From Aspidiotus rigidus (Eukaryota > Arthropoda > Insecta > Hemiptera > Diaspididae): 64,000 nt of DNA. This document shows, piece after piece, positions 55,086 through 64,000 of this stretch. The stretch is from the NCBI GenBank assembly GCA_035079385.1, contig JAVHKY010000029.1:1426001-1490000 (forward strand). The letters run 5' to 3'. Made by a program: the position numbers and the translations under genes. Below the pieces are notes generated by a model. The model worked only from the letters and a program-made list of their open reading frames with translations. It was not told where the DNA came from and made no database searches. Numbering within the stretch: the first letter of the stretch is position 1; every line of letters begins with the position of its first letter.

Positions 55086-55114
55086 TACGCTGTCGAGCAT
55101 AACCCAGCAGGACA

Positions 55115-56260
55115 AGAGCCTGTGTTTATAACATTCAAACAGCCTCTTTATATATTAAGGCTCGCACGCTTGTTGCCCAAAATGCGTTTGCGATTAGGTG
55201 GCTTTCATGAGTTCATGATTTTCTTAAACAGTTGCGGTCACATTATAGTGGGCACTGGTTTAAAAGAAGGTTTATCGTTAGTTTATGCTCCCAATTCAGT
55301 AGAAATTATGCTGCATGGCCATGTACATTCTCGCGTTTCAAGAGGTCATTCTAATCTTCACTTTGTTCTGCACAAATTGTTATTCAAGAATTTTGAACTG
55401 GAACCAGAGGAACTTGAAGCTTTGCATGAACTCTCGCGTGGATTTCCAGACCGTAGAAGAAATAGACAGAAATGGTAGTTTGTCATCATTAAAGAAAGGA
55501 ATGAACAAGTTTGTAGCCGAATAAGCAAAAAAAAAGTAAAACTGCCCAACTCTGGATCCAATATTTTCATTGGTGAACATAATGAAAAATTTTATTCGAG
55601 CGGAGAAGAGTGGAGATTGGGAGTTACATCTAGCCTGCGTCAGAAATATGCTACCGTATTTTCATACGACTGGTCGTCATCATTATGCAAAATACTCTCA
55701 CTTATATTTGCAAGATATGCTGTTTTCTATGACAGTGGTAGTGCAAAAGGTGAAATTACAGCTGCCGCTTGTAAATATATGCTACAATTATATCGCGCCA
55801 AAAAAATGAGAAGTCGTTGGAAAATCACCGTCATGTCACCTTTCTTAGAAGCGCGATGAAAAAATCTCTGTATCTGGCATCTCTCCCACCAATCGTTGAT
55901 GCGGTCAGTCACCACGCCTTTCGGTGTTTCCACCAGGTGCAGAAATGGAAAAGAAAATAATTTCACGCCGATAGGATGGGGTTGGCATTTGGAAAACTGA
56001 GATCTTCTGCCGACCCAGATGAATGCAGCCCCTGCCTGTGATGAATTGCTGAAGCGGATGTATGAGACTGTCTTGCCTGAATGCTGAAGGGCACAATGTG
56101 GACCACAGGATAGACTCCATTCTACTGAACGAGGATGGTGACGGTGACTTTCCTCCGGACTCAGACGATGATATGCCAACTGCAGGTGACGACGACTCAG
56201 ACGATGTTATAACAATTGATGAGAATGATGACGACTCTGTTGATGCTCAGGAGTCGTAAA
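55115..56260 (+). pseudogene. broken gene inside the long-TIR element
   Basis: The pieces are in order but in changing frames. First VFITFKQPLYI and LRLGGFHEFMIFLNSCGHII, then GTGLKEGLSLVYAPNSVEIM. Next TAQLWIQYFHLVNIMKNFIR, AEKSGDWELHLACVRNMLPY, HHYAKYSHLYLQDM and SAKGEITAAACKYMLQLYRA. Last, a WGWHLEN segment and an acidic C-terminal tail (DDDSDDVITIDENDDDS). From general knowledge, proteins with this block order (QPL..., LGGFH...GSGL, AERTGDW...MLPYF) occur in many copies in invertebrate genomes and often end in a Cys-rich domain. Their biochemical role is not known to me. At least three frameshifts make this copy dead. Confidence 0.6.
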
Positions 56261-56564
56261 AGCAATGAAGACCCCTCCTAACCTATAAGACCTCAGTAAG
56301 TCGGCGGGATAACTGGGCTCGGACAACCGCTTCTATCAACAACGAACTCCTTTAGTTGGACAGGCAGGAAATGGGAAGGAGAGGTATACAGGTGATATCA
56401 ACACATTTCATTCATAAGTCAAGTTGTAATATAACACTATAAGTATTGTAAATACCAGCATACGTATTGTAATAATATTACACGTAGGGACTACATTGCC
56501 CCCATCACGTACGTGTGGACTGGGGTACAGTAAAAAAAAGGAAAGTATCTTCATATAGGTCATC

Positions 56565-57099
56565 TTGCAAGGAGAATGAATGTTGAGCGCGTTTTCTACG
56601 TATTAGGCAATGGAAACTTCAAAAAATTTGTGAAAAATGAAATATTCGTCTACTTAAATGAATTTTCTAGGCTGACGGTTGGACTTAGACTAACAATGAA
56701 ATAGTCTATCTCGTAGGAAATTTCACGAGCAACATTTTTTGTATTAAAAATTTTTCTCTAGGCCTAACAGAACTTGAGATATTGACAAAAATTGATTTTA
56801 GGCAGCAAGAACGTACCACAGCTCCGCGAGCCATGCAGTGAGGGGTCTACACTTTTAGTACCTATGTTATTTCTGACGCCAAATCTGAGACATTTCTGTC
56901 AAAAGTAGAACTTGCACCCAAATTGCACAGACGATGTCTTTATCGACTGGACTCACTTTTTTTTTTGTCAACTTGATCAGTTTTTCCAGTTAATTTACCT
57001 GTAAAATCTGGTCATAGTTAATAACGGTAGGTGACATTTCTTAAGTTGACACTTTTTTTCTAATCACCAAGACTATATTCTCTTCTCTCAGTGTACATG
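56565..57099 (-). repeat. right terminal inverted repeat of the 2.4-kb element
   Basis: Inverted partner of 54656-55085, longer because of an internal insertion that includes GTCAACTTGATCAGTTTTTC. Confidence 0.75.
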
Positions 57100-57224
57100 G
57101 TCACACCTATCAGCACATCTCGAGTTCTTTTATAATCTAGCCTAAAAAAATTCTTCTAGCTAAGGAACGTGACCTAACCAAACATAGGTTGATGGTATCA
57201 TCAAAGCTAGATGCGGATGATTCC

Positions 57225-57275
57225 TGAGCCCCCCTCCCTCCATCCCTCCCTCCCTCCCCCTCTCTCTCTCGAACA
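57225..57275 (+). repeat. pyrimidine-rich simple repeat
   Basis: CCCTCCCTCCATCCCTCCCT followed by CTCTCTCTC. A polypyrimidine tract next to a GCGGATTCCCAGC repeat end near 57285-57300. Confidence 0.8.
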
Positions 57276-57309
57276 AAATAGATAGCGGATTCCCAGCTAA
57301 AAAAACTTT

Positions 57310-58495
57310 TACAAGTCAACTATTTGGACCTAACAGTCACGCTGTTAAACAAACAGATAGAATACAAAATCTACAGGACGTCAACGCACGCGGACACCAT
57401 CATCCCAAATGACTCGAACCACCACCCCGGCACAAGTTAGCAGCGATCCAACTACTGCTATTGAGCAATTTCCGTCGTAAAGAACAATGAATAGAAAAGG
57501 ATAGTAAAGTAGATCGTGAAAGCGAACGGCTACCATAGAGGTGTAATTGAAGGAGTCTTTGAGAAAATGGAAGCAAAGAAGGGAACCTATGATGGTACAG
57601 TGAGAAAGAACTCCGGATTGATACCGTACATAGAAAAGTACACAAACAAGGTGATAAAGGCGTTCAACAGCTATATGTGAACGTACGGGTATCCACAATA
57701 AGCCACCCATTGGGAAGAGAACCAGTAATGGTCAGACAGAAGAAAAGGACGAGAGAAGCTTGAGCGGAAAGTACAAGCTCAGGAAGGTATTTACATTGGT
57801 GAGACTGTGAGGAAGTTTAACATTAGGAAAAAGGAGCTTTAAACCTTGAGAAAAAGAGGATGGGAAGTCACTGTTTGGTAACCACTGTTACAACGAGGAA
57901 CAGCACATTGGAGAAGGATTTATTCATACAAACAGAATCGCACAACGAAAAGAAAACTCTGGGCACAGAATGAGATTGCAAAAGCAAATAGGAAGAAAGC
58001 CAGCCTCTTGAACATAATACTAACGGTGTCCTTAAAGGTACGAGCCATGTTATGAGGTTGAGCCTCTTGAACAATGTAACTGCGAAAAATTATTCAGCCT
58101 GGTGATTGAATGAGAGAAGAAGAACAGAACTGACCAATAAGATAGCAGCAAACCTGGAAGCCAATAGAAAAGCAGCACATAGGTTAAGAGAGTGAACCAA
58201 TCACGACGCCGTATGTCATAACCAATAAGAATACAGTGAAGTGTCATATTGTAAGAATTAATATGTTCCAAGAGCGAACCAATCACAACACAGCATTCTC
58301 ACAGCCAATAGGACCACATTGTTATAGTACATAACTCATGTTCCAGGTCTTGTTCTTCAGTAGCAACACAATTGATGATGGGGTAGCATCCAAAAGTACT
58401 CTTGTAAGCTCACTAATAAAGTAGAATATACACTTGAGATTCAATATCTAGTGTTTTACTTACACCTCACCACACTCAATATGAGTTTCAATGGT
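57310..58495 (+). mobile_element. decayed PLE family B fragment with tandem junction
   Basis: From 57316 the plus strand gives VNYLDLTVTLLNKQIEYKIY and HTDTIIPND, matching residues about 528-560 of the intact family B protein. Broken pieces of the C-terminal part follow, including a degenerate IYIGET motif. Then come a CCAAT-box array (58118-58320) and the pLTR (58362-58440). Directly after the pLTR lies the 5' leader ACTTACACCTCACCACACTC and an ATG (58481) matching the start of the family B frame. The original insertion was therefore a head-to-tail tandem, now truncated on both sides. Confidence 0.8.
58362..58413 (+). ncRNA. decayed hammerhead motif
   Basis: GCAACACAA, UUGAUGA, UGGGGUAGCAUCC, AAAA, GUACUC, UUGUAA. 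The layout matches the intact copies, but the first core C is U and the G of GAAA is A, so it should not cleave. It is kept here as a pLTR marker. Confidence 0.6.
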
Positions 58496-58499
58496 TATT

Positions 58500-60225
58500 G
58501 ATCATAATTTTTTGACAGCAGATTGTGTTTTCATCTGGTCCAACGTTGCTCGATAGCTCGAACGATGTTCCTATAGATTTTCCAATACTGAAATAAACAG
58601 ATTTTGTGTATGCAATATAGACGTTCATAGCCGACAGCCTCAATAATCTTGGGTGGCGGTCTGGTACCTATAGGTCTTGTCTGTAAACGTGCCGTCATCA
58701 ATAGCGAAGAAATCGAAATAACATCATCGAATGGAAGAAAGTGCCGCGTCATTTCGGAGATGCGACTACATAACAGCTTCACTCTTCAATTCTCATCTTT
58801 TAATAAGGCGTTAACAATATAGAGAAAAATTTCATATAATTTGTAAACATGACTATTACTCGATGTTACATAAACGATGAGTAAACGTCGTTATAATAAA
58901 TTTTTCGAAGCGCGAAAGTACGACACGAGACAAAGTACACACACAAATCGCATCGCTATTTCAACATCGCGATGACGCTCAATATTTTCTCTATAGAGTC
59001 TGTAGAATAACTACAGTGTATGCGACGCCACCATTTAATATGTCATTTTTTTCAATCACCTTTCCATCTTTTAATTAATAGGCCTTCAACAGTGTCGCGC
59101 TCGACAATTTCCCTCTTCAAATGAGTTAAGTTCTCACAAATTCTATATAATCCGCAATGGTGATTATCAGTCGACGAAAATCTTTAATAATCGATTAAAA
59201 GTTGTTTAGTGTTTTTGTGACATTTTCTACACTTCTATACAAAGTGTAAACTTTGACATTACAAGATAGAACTTTCTTATAACGGTGGGTGCTCGTATAA
59301 AATGCTATATAGACTTGTAAGGATAGCATACGGACTATTTACGAGTAAATCGTAATCTACATAGGTAATCTGGTTACTATATTAAGTTGATATTTGTCAG
59401 CGACTGGAAGCCATTTTCTTATACAACTACGAGTCTAGAATTCATACTTACGAGATTTGTGTACTCAACGTGATTAAAAAATCGAAAACAGGGCCTGAAG
59501 TACGTTGAGACTTGAGAAATATTTATGAGATAATCTTTTGCTGCCTAATTTGTGAGTGTAAATTCGCAAAATTGACCCCTTGAGGCTCAGTCTGGATGCA
59601 GTTGTACTTCAAAATGTAAAACAGATTTTCCAGAATTACATAATATTTTATACCACTAGCTCGAAATTTTATCGGCGCGGAAATTCGTGTGTGTTTGAGA
59701 CACTCTCGTCGGTGCCCAAGAAAAGAAATGTTTTGTAGCGTTTCGTGCTAGAACCGAATTATCGTAGAAAATTTTTTCAAATATAATATCCTCTAACGAG
59801 TCGAGCGAGGCGGGGCTCCGGACGTGCTCGTAATATACGTTAGTGATACAGAGCACTTTGTAAATGATTACACCAACCTGGAGATACGGATATTAAAAAA
59901 TAGAGATAGGTACTTTAGAAGATCTTTAGTGTCTGGAGATTAGACTTCTCGTTGCTACTGCAGATGATCGCGAAGTGATCGAATGAAGCACGTGGTGGTG
60001 ACTCCGGAGGGGAAGGAAATGTTTCTCAATGAGAAGAAAGCTTCTTCTCTCTGGATTTAAATGATAATTTTCTATTACGAAACTAGAAAATTCACATACG
60101 TAAAAAAAATTTGGTTGGCACGAATTGATTTTCTTCTTTAATTTAACTATTTTTTCCAAATAGCCTAAGTAAATTTACTTTTTTTCGAACTCAACGAGCA
60201 ACGCTAGCTATAGAATTGAAGTGCC
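58500..60225. other. unique DNA, no gene recognised
   Basis: Non-repetitive, CpG-containing sequence with no supported exon. Confidence 0.35.
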
Positions 60226-60254
60226 TCATTTAATCACCGCCCTGTCCGTCCACG

Positions 60255-60292
60255 ATAGTCGAGAGAGACAGAGAGAGAGAGACTGAGGAAAA
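60255..60292 (+). repeat. GA microsatellite
   Basis: GAGAGAGACAGAGAGAGAGA, a short purine-rich simple repeat. Confidence 0.85.
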
Positions 60293-60579
60293 TCCCAAGA
60301 TAGTGCGTACAGCGATAGTACAAATCTGGTCTATCACAACAGGTAGACAATCAGCATTGCAGCACAGCATGAAGGGGGTTACAGGTATGAGAAGAGAAAG
60401 TAGTGGGTGAGATGGGTATGACTTCTTTCGAGACGAGGTAGAATGACTTCTTCTCGTTGGGAAGAGCGATTTGAAGTTGACCAAAGAATTGGTGATTTTT
60501 CAATAGATCGGAGGATAAAAAGGACCAGAAATCATATAAGTAGGAGAGGATGGGGGAGCAGTAATAAGATGATATCAAA

Positions 60580-60800
60580 AATTAGGATTCCGTTGCGAAA
60601 CTTGCAACGGCTAGCGGGGAACCCGCAAGACCCGTATTCCATCGTCGAAGATCTTGCAAAAAGTAGAACATATAGAAAATCCTATCATATTATATAGTTC
60701 TAGATTCAAAATTGTTTCAAACCCTCCTCCTATCCTATAAAGCTCGAGATTCAAAATTTTTCAAGTCCCCCAGCTATCATACATAGCTTGGAGACTCTGA
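60580..60800. repeat. GCGGGGAACCCGC-ended repeat with 45-bp monomers
   Basis: ATTCCGTTGCGAAACTTGCA, GCTAGCGGGGAACCCGCAAG, then TATCATATTATATAGTTC, TCCTATCCTATAAAGCTCGA and CATACATAGCTTGGAGAC. A left end plus degenerate monomers. Confidence 0.6.
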
Positions 60801-61189
60801 TCGAATTCAGAGACTCCGGATAATTTTAGAAATTGGCCATAAATGTTGACCTTGGGACTAGTAAATTAACCACAAATATTATGCCAATCTTGAGTTTTGA
60901 AAAAATTTCATCTTCCAATTTTATATATGAATTGTAGAATATGGGGACCTTTGAGTTACCTTCACATACGAAGGATTGAGACTTGGAAAAATTCTCCTAA
61001 TAAACCAAATGTGTATTGTGAAAACGAGAAGGAAAATCTTGACAGGAACAACTCGACTTTCTCGAATTTAATTAGGTGTGTTTGGGTAATCGATTCACAA
61101 AGTCGACTATCGAAGTCGGAAAATCCTTCCATAAAAACGTAATCAGAACCCGTTGAGAAAACTTACCGAAATAGGTTAGACTTCTGTTA

Positions 61190-62075
61190 TAATGACGTCA
61201 TAAAGAGACCGGAGAATTTTTTTTCCAATTCATCAGAAAAGGGACTTTGGAAAATTTCGAGCTTCAGCTTTTTTCAAACTTGCCTCGAGCTGCAGAAGAA
61301 TAGACCATCCGCGCCCCGTAGGACCTTTGGTAACGTTTCGATTTCCTAACCATGAAAAACACTTGAACAAAAGTCAAATCGCTGACTCATCTGAGGAACT
61401 TGGAAGAACGACAGCTTCCTTAACGCAGTTGAACGAAGAACGCATGGAACCTTGGTTTGAATGTTTGAATCCAAAATTGGAGTCTTGAAAATATCGAGCT
61501 ATATATGGCAGGGGGAGGGGGCATTTACGAAATTCCAATTTTTGAGCGTAACAGCTAGGAGGGTAACTTCGAAAAAAAGTCTTACGTGATAGAAAGAGGA
61601 CCTGAAAAAAGATTTGAATATTTTGCAAGTCCATCCCCTTTATTGGGGTAATTCGTTTTCTGCCAGACAGCGAACGCCGGACATTGAAATTTTTAAAAGA
61701 TACCCGTCTACCTACCAGAATTTTAAAGCACGAACTCTATACAGGAAGAGGACTCAAAAAAATCTCGACGTCCGTGAATCATTGGCTCTTGAAAAAGTTT
61801 TTAATGATATAATTTTCGTTCAAAATTTTAGAAAGGAATCTGTTATCTGCGAAAGATTCATCCGACGAAAACTGACCTACTCTAATTTAAAAAGGCACCG
61901 GGAACAGATCTTTCCTTTTGCCCGTTTTTGCGATATGGGAAGTAGGACTTGGAAAAATGACGACTTTCGAGCTATTTCTTGTGATAGAAGAGGAACTTGA
62001 AATAATTCGAACCACCCAAGGAGTTGGACTTGGAAAAATTTTGAATATTGAAAAATATATGACGGGGGGGGGGGG
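61190..62075. repeat. degenerate monomers and pieces of the AACAGG family
   Basis: TATATGGCAGGGGGAGGGGG, GACTTGGAAAAATGACGACT and GACTTGGAAAAATTTTGAAT are diverged 45-bp monomers. A TGACGTCATAA near 61192 and an 11-base G run near 62064 are also present. No clean ends were found. The 128-codon frame at 61614-62000 has no known domain. Confidence 0.4.
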
Positions 62076-62364
62076 TTGGAGGAAGTTGAAAGATTTTCAA
62101 AGTGCGTCGACTCCAATTTTGAATTCAATCCTCAATATCAAAACCGAATTCCTCCCCTAGAACGGGATGTCCGAATTTGTCGTTCAAGTCCGTGAAGGAT
62201 TGAGATGGGGAGGGGGCGAAATAAGTCGTCGATCCTCTCTCTTCCCCCCCCCCCCTAGCCACAGGAATTAGAGAGGAAGAGGGGTGCTTCAAACCAGTGG
62301 AGAGTCTTCCGGTACATCTAGGGAGTCTGCGATTTACCACCGAAAACAGAAGAGAAGAAAAAAA

Positions 62365-62735
62365 ATTATGATTACGTTGTAACGGCGAGCAGGGAACCCG
62401 CAATATCCGTATTCCACTGCGGAAGGTCTTAGTCCCTCTCCTATCATATGTAGCTCGAGAGTCGACATTATTCCAAGTCCCCCTCCTATCATATATAGCT
62501 TAGTAGAGGTCGAAATTATTCCAAGTCCCTCTATCATATAGCTCAGGGGTCGAAATTATCCTAAGTTCCTGTTCTATCATATATAGCTCGAAATTATTCC
62601 AAGTTCACCCTCTCCGTGACGTCATCAATCTTGTGACGTCATCAACCTCGGCCTCTCGCGCTCGCGGACGAAAATTTCCTGTAAGTACGCCTCAACGAAA
62701 GGGATAGCGGGTTCCCCGCTAATACGGGAGAGAGG
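62365..62735. mobile_element. short element with GCGGGTTCCC ends, 45-bp monomers inside
   Basis: Left: ACGGCGAGCAGGGAACCCGC then AATATCCGTATTCC. Right: AAAGGGATAGCGGGTTCCCC then GCTAATACGG, forming an inverted pair. Between the ends are four monomers of the type CCTATCATATATAGCTCGAG and two TGTGACGTCATCAA-type sites near 62615-62645. It is 370 bp and non-coding. Confidence 0.7.
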
Positions 62736-63032
62736 ATTTCTTATGGAAGGTAAAAGCAAGACTGCATTCCAATAAAATCGGTACGGATGTCAGGAATAGG
62801 GGTTTTCTAAGGAGAAGAGGATGAATGGTTCGTAACTCAAAATCCGAAAATTTTTCAAGTCCATCCAAGGGTCAAAAAATTCGAACCTGTACCGATTGTT
62901 GATATGTGAAAAACAGAGAAATCCTTGAAGTCTGATCGTTGGGTCAGTCGTGATCACGAGAATCATTTAATCTAGAAAGCCAAGTTTCCCAAAAATTGCA
63001 AAATATTCCTAATTGAATTTGTTTGTTTTAGG

Positions 63033-63208
63033 TGAACCCAGTACCAAAATGGAAAGAGCAACGAGTCCCCAGTAAGCCGAAAAATGACCTAGTCACAACT
63101 TTAGAAATGTTCAACATCATATTCCAGTCTATATTCCGTGTTTTTTCAACATGACACATATGTCGGTAACTGTAATATGGCTGCTGGCGATGTCAAAAGT
63201 AATTTATG
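63033..63208 (+). CDS. possible first coding exon (signal peptide) of a gene leaving the window
   Basis: A polypyrimidine tract with TTTTAG ends at 63032. An ATG at 63151 opens MTHMSVTVIWLLAMSKVIY, a good signal peptide. The exon then ends at 63208 with a strong donor (TATG, then GTGAGT), in phase 1. Signal-peptide exons ending in phase 1 are common in genes for secreted or cell-surface proteins with Ig-type modules. No second exon lies in the remaining 790 bases. A 9-codon upstream frame (ATG near 63048) lies in the presumed 5' UTR; an alternative donor GTAAGC sits at the end of that frame. Confidence 0.4.
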
Positions 63209-64000
63209 GTGAGTAGATATGAAAATTATAACTGCACGCGAGCGCGTCACGTATCGTATATGTTTACATCACGTGCGTAGATTCGGCGTGTATACTGTGA
63301 ATATTTTTATGCTCTATACTTGAGATTTGAGATGATTATTACATCTTTCTTTCGTGGGTCCGGTAAAGCAAGTGAGGATAAACTGAAATGTACACGAATT
63401 TCGTTTCGGTATAGGTATACCAACCGATCGAAACTCTTCAATCTTTATATGATGCACGATTTAGCGGATTTGGAAGATTATTGTACTGCGGGCCATTATA
63501 GCTGACAATGGTGTGCATTACTCAAAGGTATAGAGAGAAAGAAAACACAGAACTAATAAGCGTACCCCGCCATAACACTTTCCTTTTAGATAAGAGAGCG
63601 TTGGGCTCCAACCACGCTAGTGATAAATGTCTCAATTATTTTTAGTTACGTACGTACGTCTCAATCTTGACGATATCGTCAATTTTTCCCTTTTTTTCGC
63701 ATTATGGTGCGTTCACTCTGACACTACTTCACCAAGAGATCTTGGTGAAATGATGATTCGCGCAAAAATATAATTACCATCTTCTTATCGTCTGACAGCC
63801 CACGATGATGATAATGATAGTGATGACGATAGCGACCGCAAGGAGGCTCGCGTACATGTCGGAACGCGCTGTTCAAATTCCGGGGCGCTACCGCCGCTTG
63901 CCGTCGAGTCTTTCGCCGCAATTTAATCCTCTTTCGATGATTTTCACGATCGCGATTAAATTAAGGGGGCGGCGAAGCGTGTCCGCTAAAATACTTCTGA
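63209..64000. other. probable intron, no exon seen
   Basis: Sequence after the candidate signal-peptide exon. It holds a TACGTACGTACGT simple stretch near 63650 and a GATGATGATAATGATAGTGA repeat near 63803. No acceptor with an open frame that continues the exon was convincing. Confidence 0.35.

Larger units (their letters stand above)
54656..57099 (+). mobile_element. DNA transposon-like element with ~450-bp terminal inverted repeats
   Basis: The left part (54656-55085) and right part (56565-57099) are inverted copies. Shared strings include GCCATGCAGTGA with CTCGCGGAGCTGTGG, AATATTTCATTTTTCACAAA and GAATATAGTCTTGGTGA. The right arm has an extra ~90-bp segment near 56965-57050. Outer ends read CACTGATAGAAGAGAATAGT and its partner CACTGAGAGAAGAGAATATA. 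The 1.5-kb centre carries the broken frame described separately. The superfamily is not recognised and no target duplication is clear. Confidence 0.75.

Noticed and set aside
55727..56179. 150-codon minus-strand frame
   Set aside because: The plus strand holds the recognisable, ordered blocks of the broken transposon gene; this frame is its shadow.
61614..62000. 128-codon plus-strand frame
   Set aside because: It contains degenerate 45-bp monomers (GACTTGGAAAAATGACGACT) and no protein motif.

Overview
This window is repeat-rich eukaryotic DNA, most likely from an insect. Evidence for this: introns of about 70-100 bp mixed with long ones, an arthropod-type secreted haem peroxidase, a small TIL-type protease inhibitor, CpG-rich unique stretches, and a very AT-rich mitochondrial 12S insert of insect style. 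A hymenopteran would fit, but the sequence alone does not prove it.

Only two complete host genes can be built. The first (377-8499, + strand) is a 13-exon haem peroxidase of about 701 residues. All splice phases agree and all main peroxidase blocks are present. Its fourth intron holds a LINE tail, a nuclear copy of mitochondrial 12S rRNA, and three small inverted-repeat elements. The second (18277-18619, + strand) is a two-exon, 85-residue secreted TIL inhibitor with ten cysteines. A TATA box lies upstream, with a hairpin element almost touching it. At the right end (63151-63208) there is a plausible signal-peptide exon of a gene that would continue beyond the window.

Most of the rest is mobile DNA. 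Penelope-like retroelements (PLEs) of two families dominate. Family B has an intact copy (19807-22611, - strand) with an 806-residue RT/GIY-YIG protein, 92-bp pLTRs, a 10-bp target duplication and hammerhead-ribozyme-like ends. It also has a decayed tandem copy at 57310-58495. Family A occurs as decayed copies at 15330-17572 (with a 5' inversion), 26950-27620, 28957-31759 (12-bp target duplication), 34040-34450 and 34571-35665. Jockey-like LINE pieces lie at 3295-4020, 19660-19806, 38400-39750 and 49400-50368. A 2.4-kb element with long terminal inverted repeats at 54656-57099 carries a broken gene.

A family of elements with ends reading AACAGGGAACCTGTT, many containing 45-bp tandem repeats, is scattered over 22.7-24.1, 31.8, 35.8-36.6, 41.2-42.8, 50.6-52.1 and 60.6-62.7 kb. 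Related ends read GCGGGGAACCCGC. Other small inverted-repeat elements and a 71-bp satellite complete the picture. The remaining unique stretches (for example 11.1-13.3, 24.5-26.3, 31.9-33.1, 36.7-38.4, 42.8-45.3, 47.9-49.4 and 58.5-60.2 kb) show no gene I can support; they may be introns or intergenic DNA.
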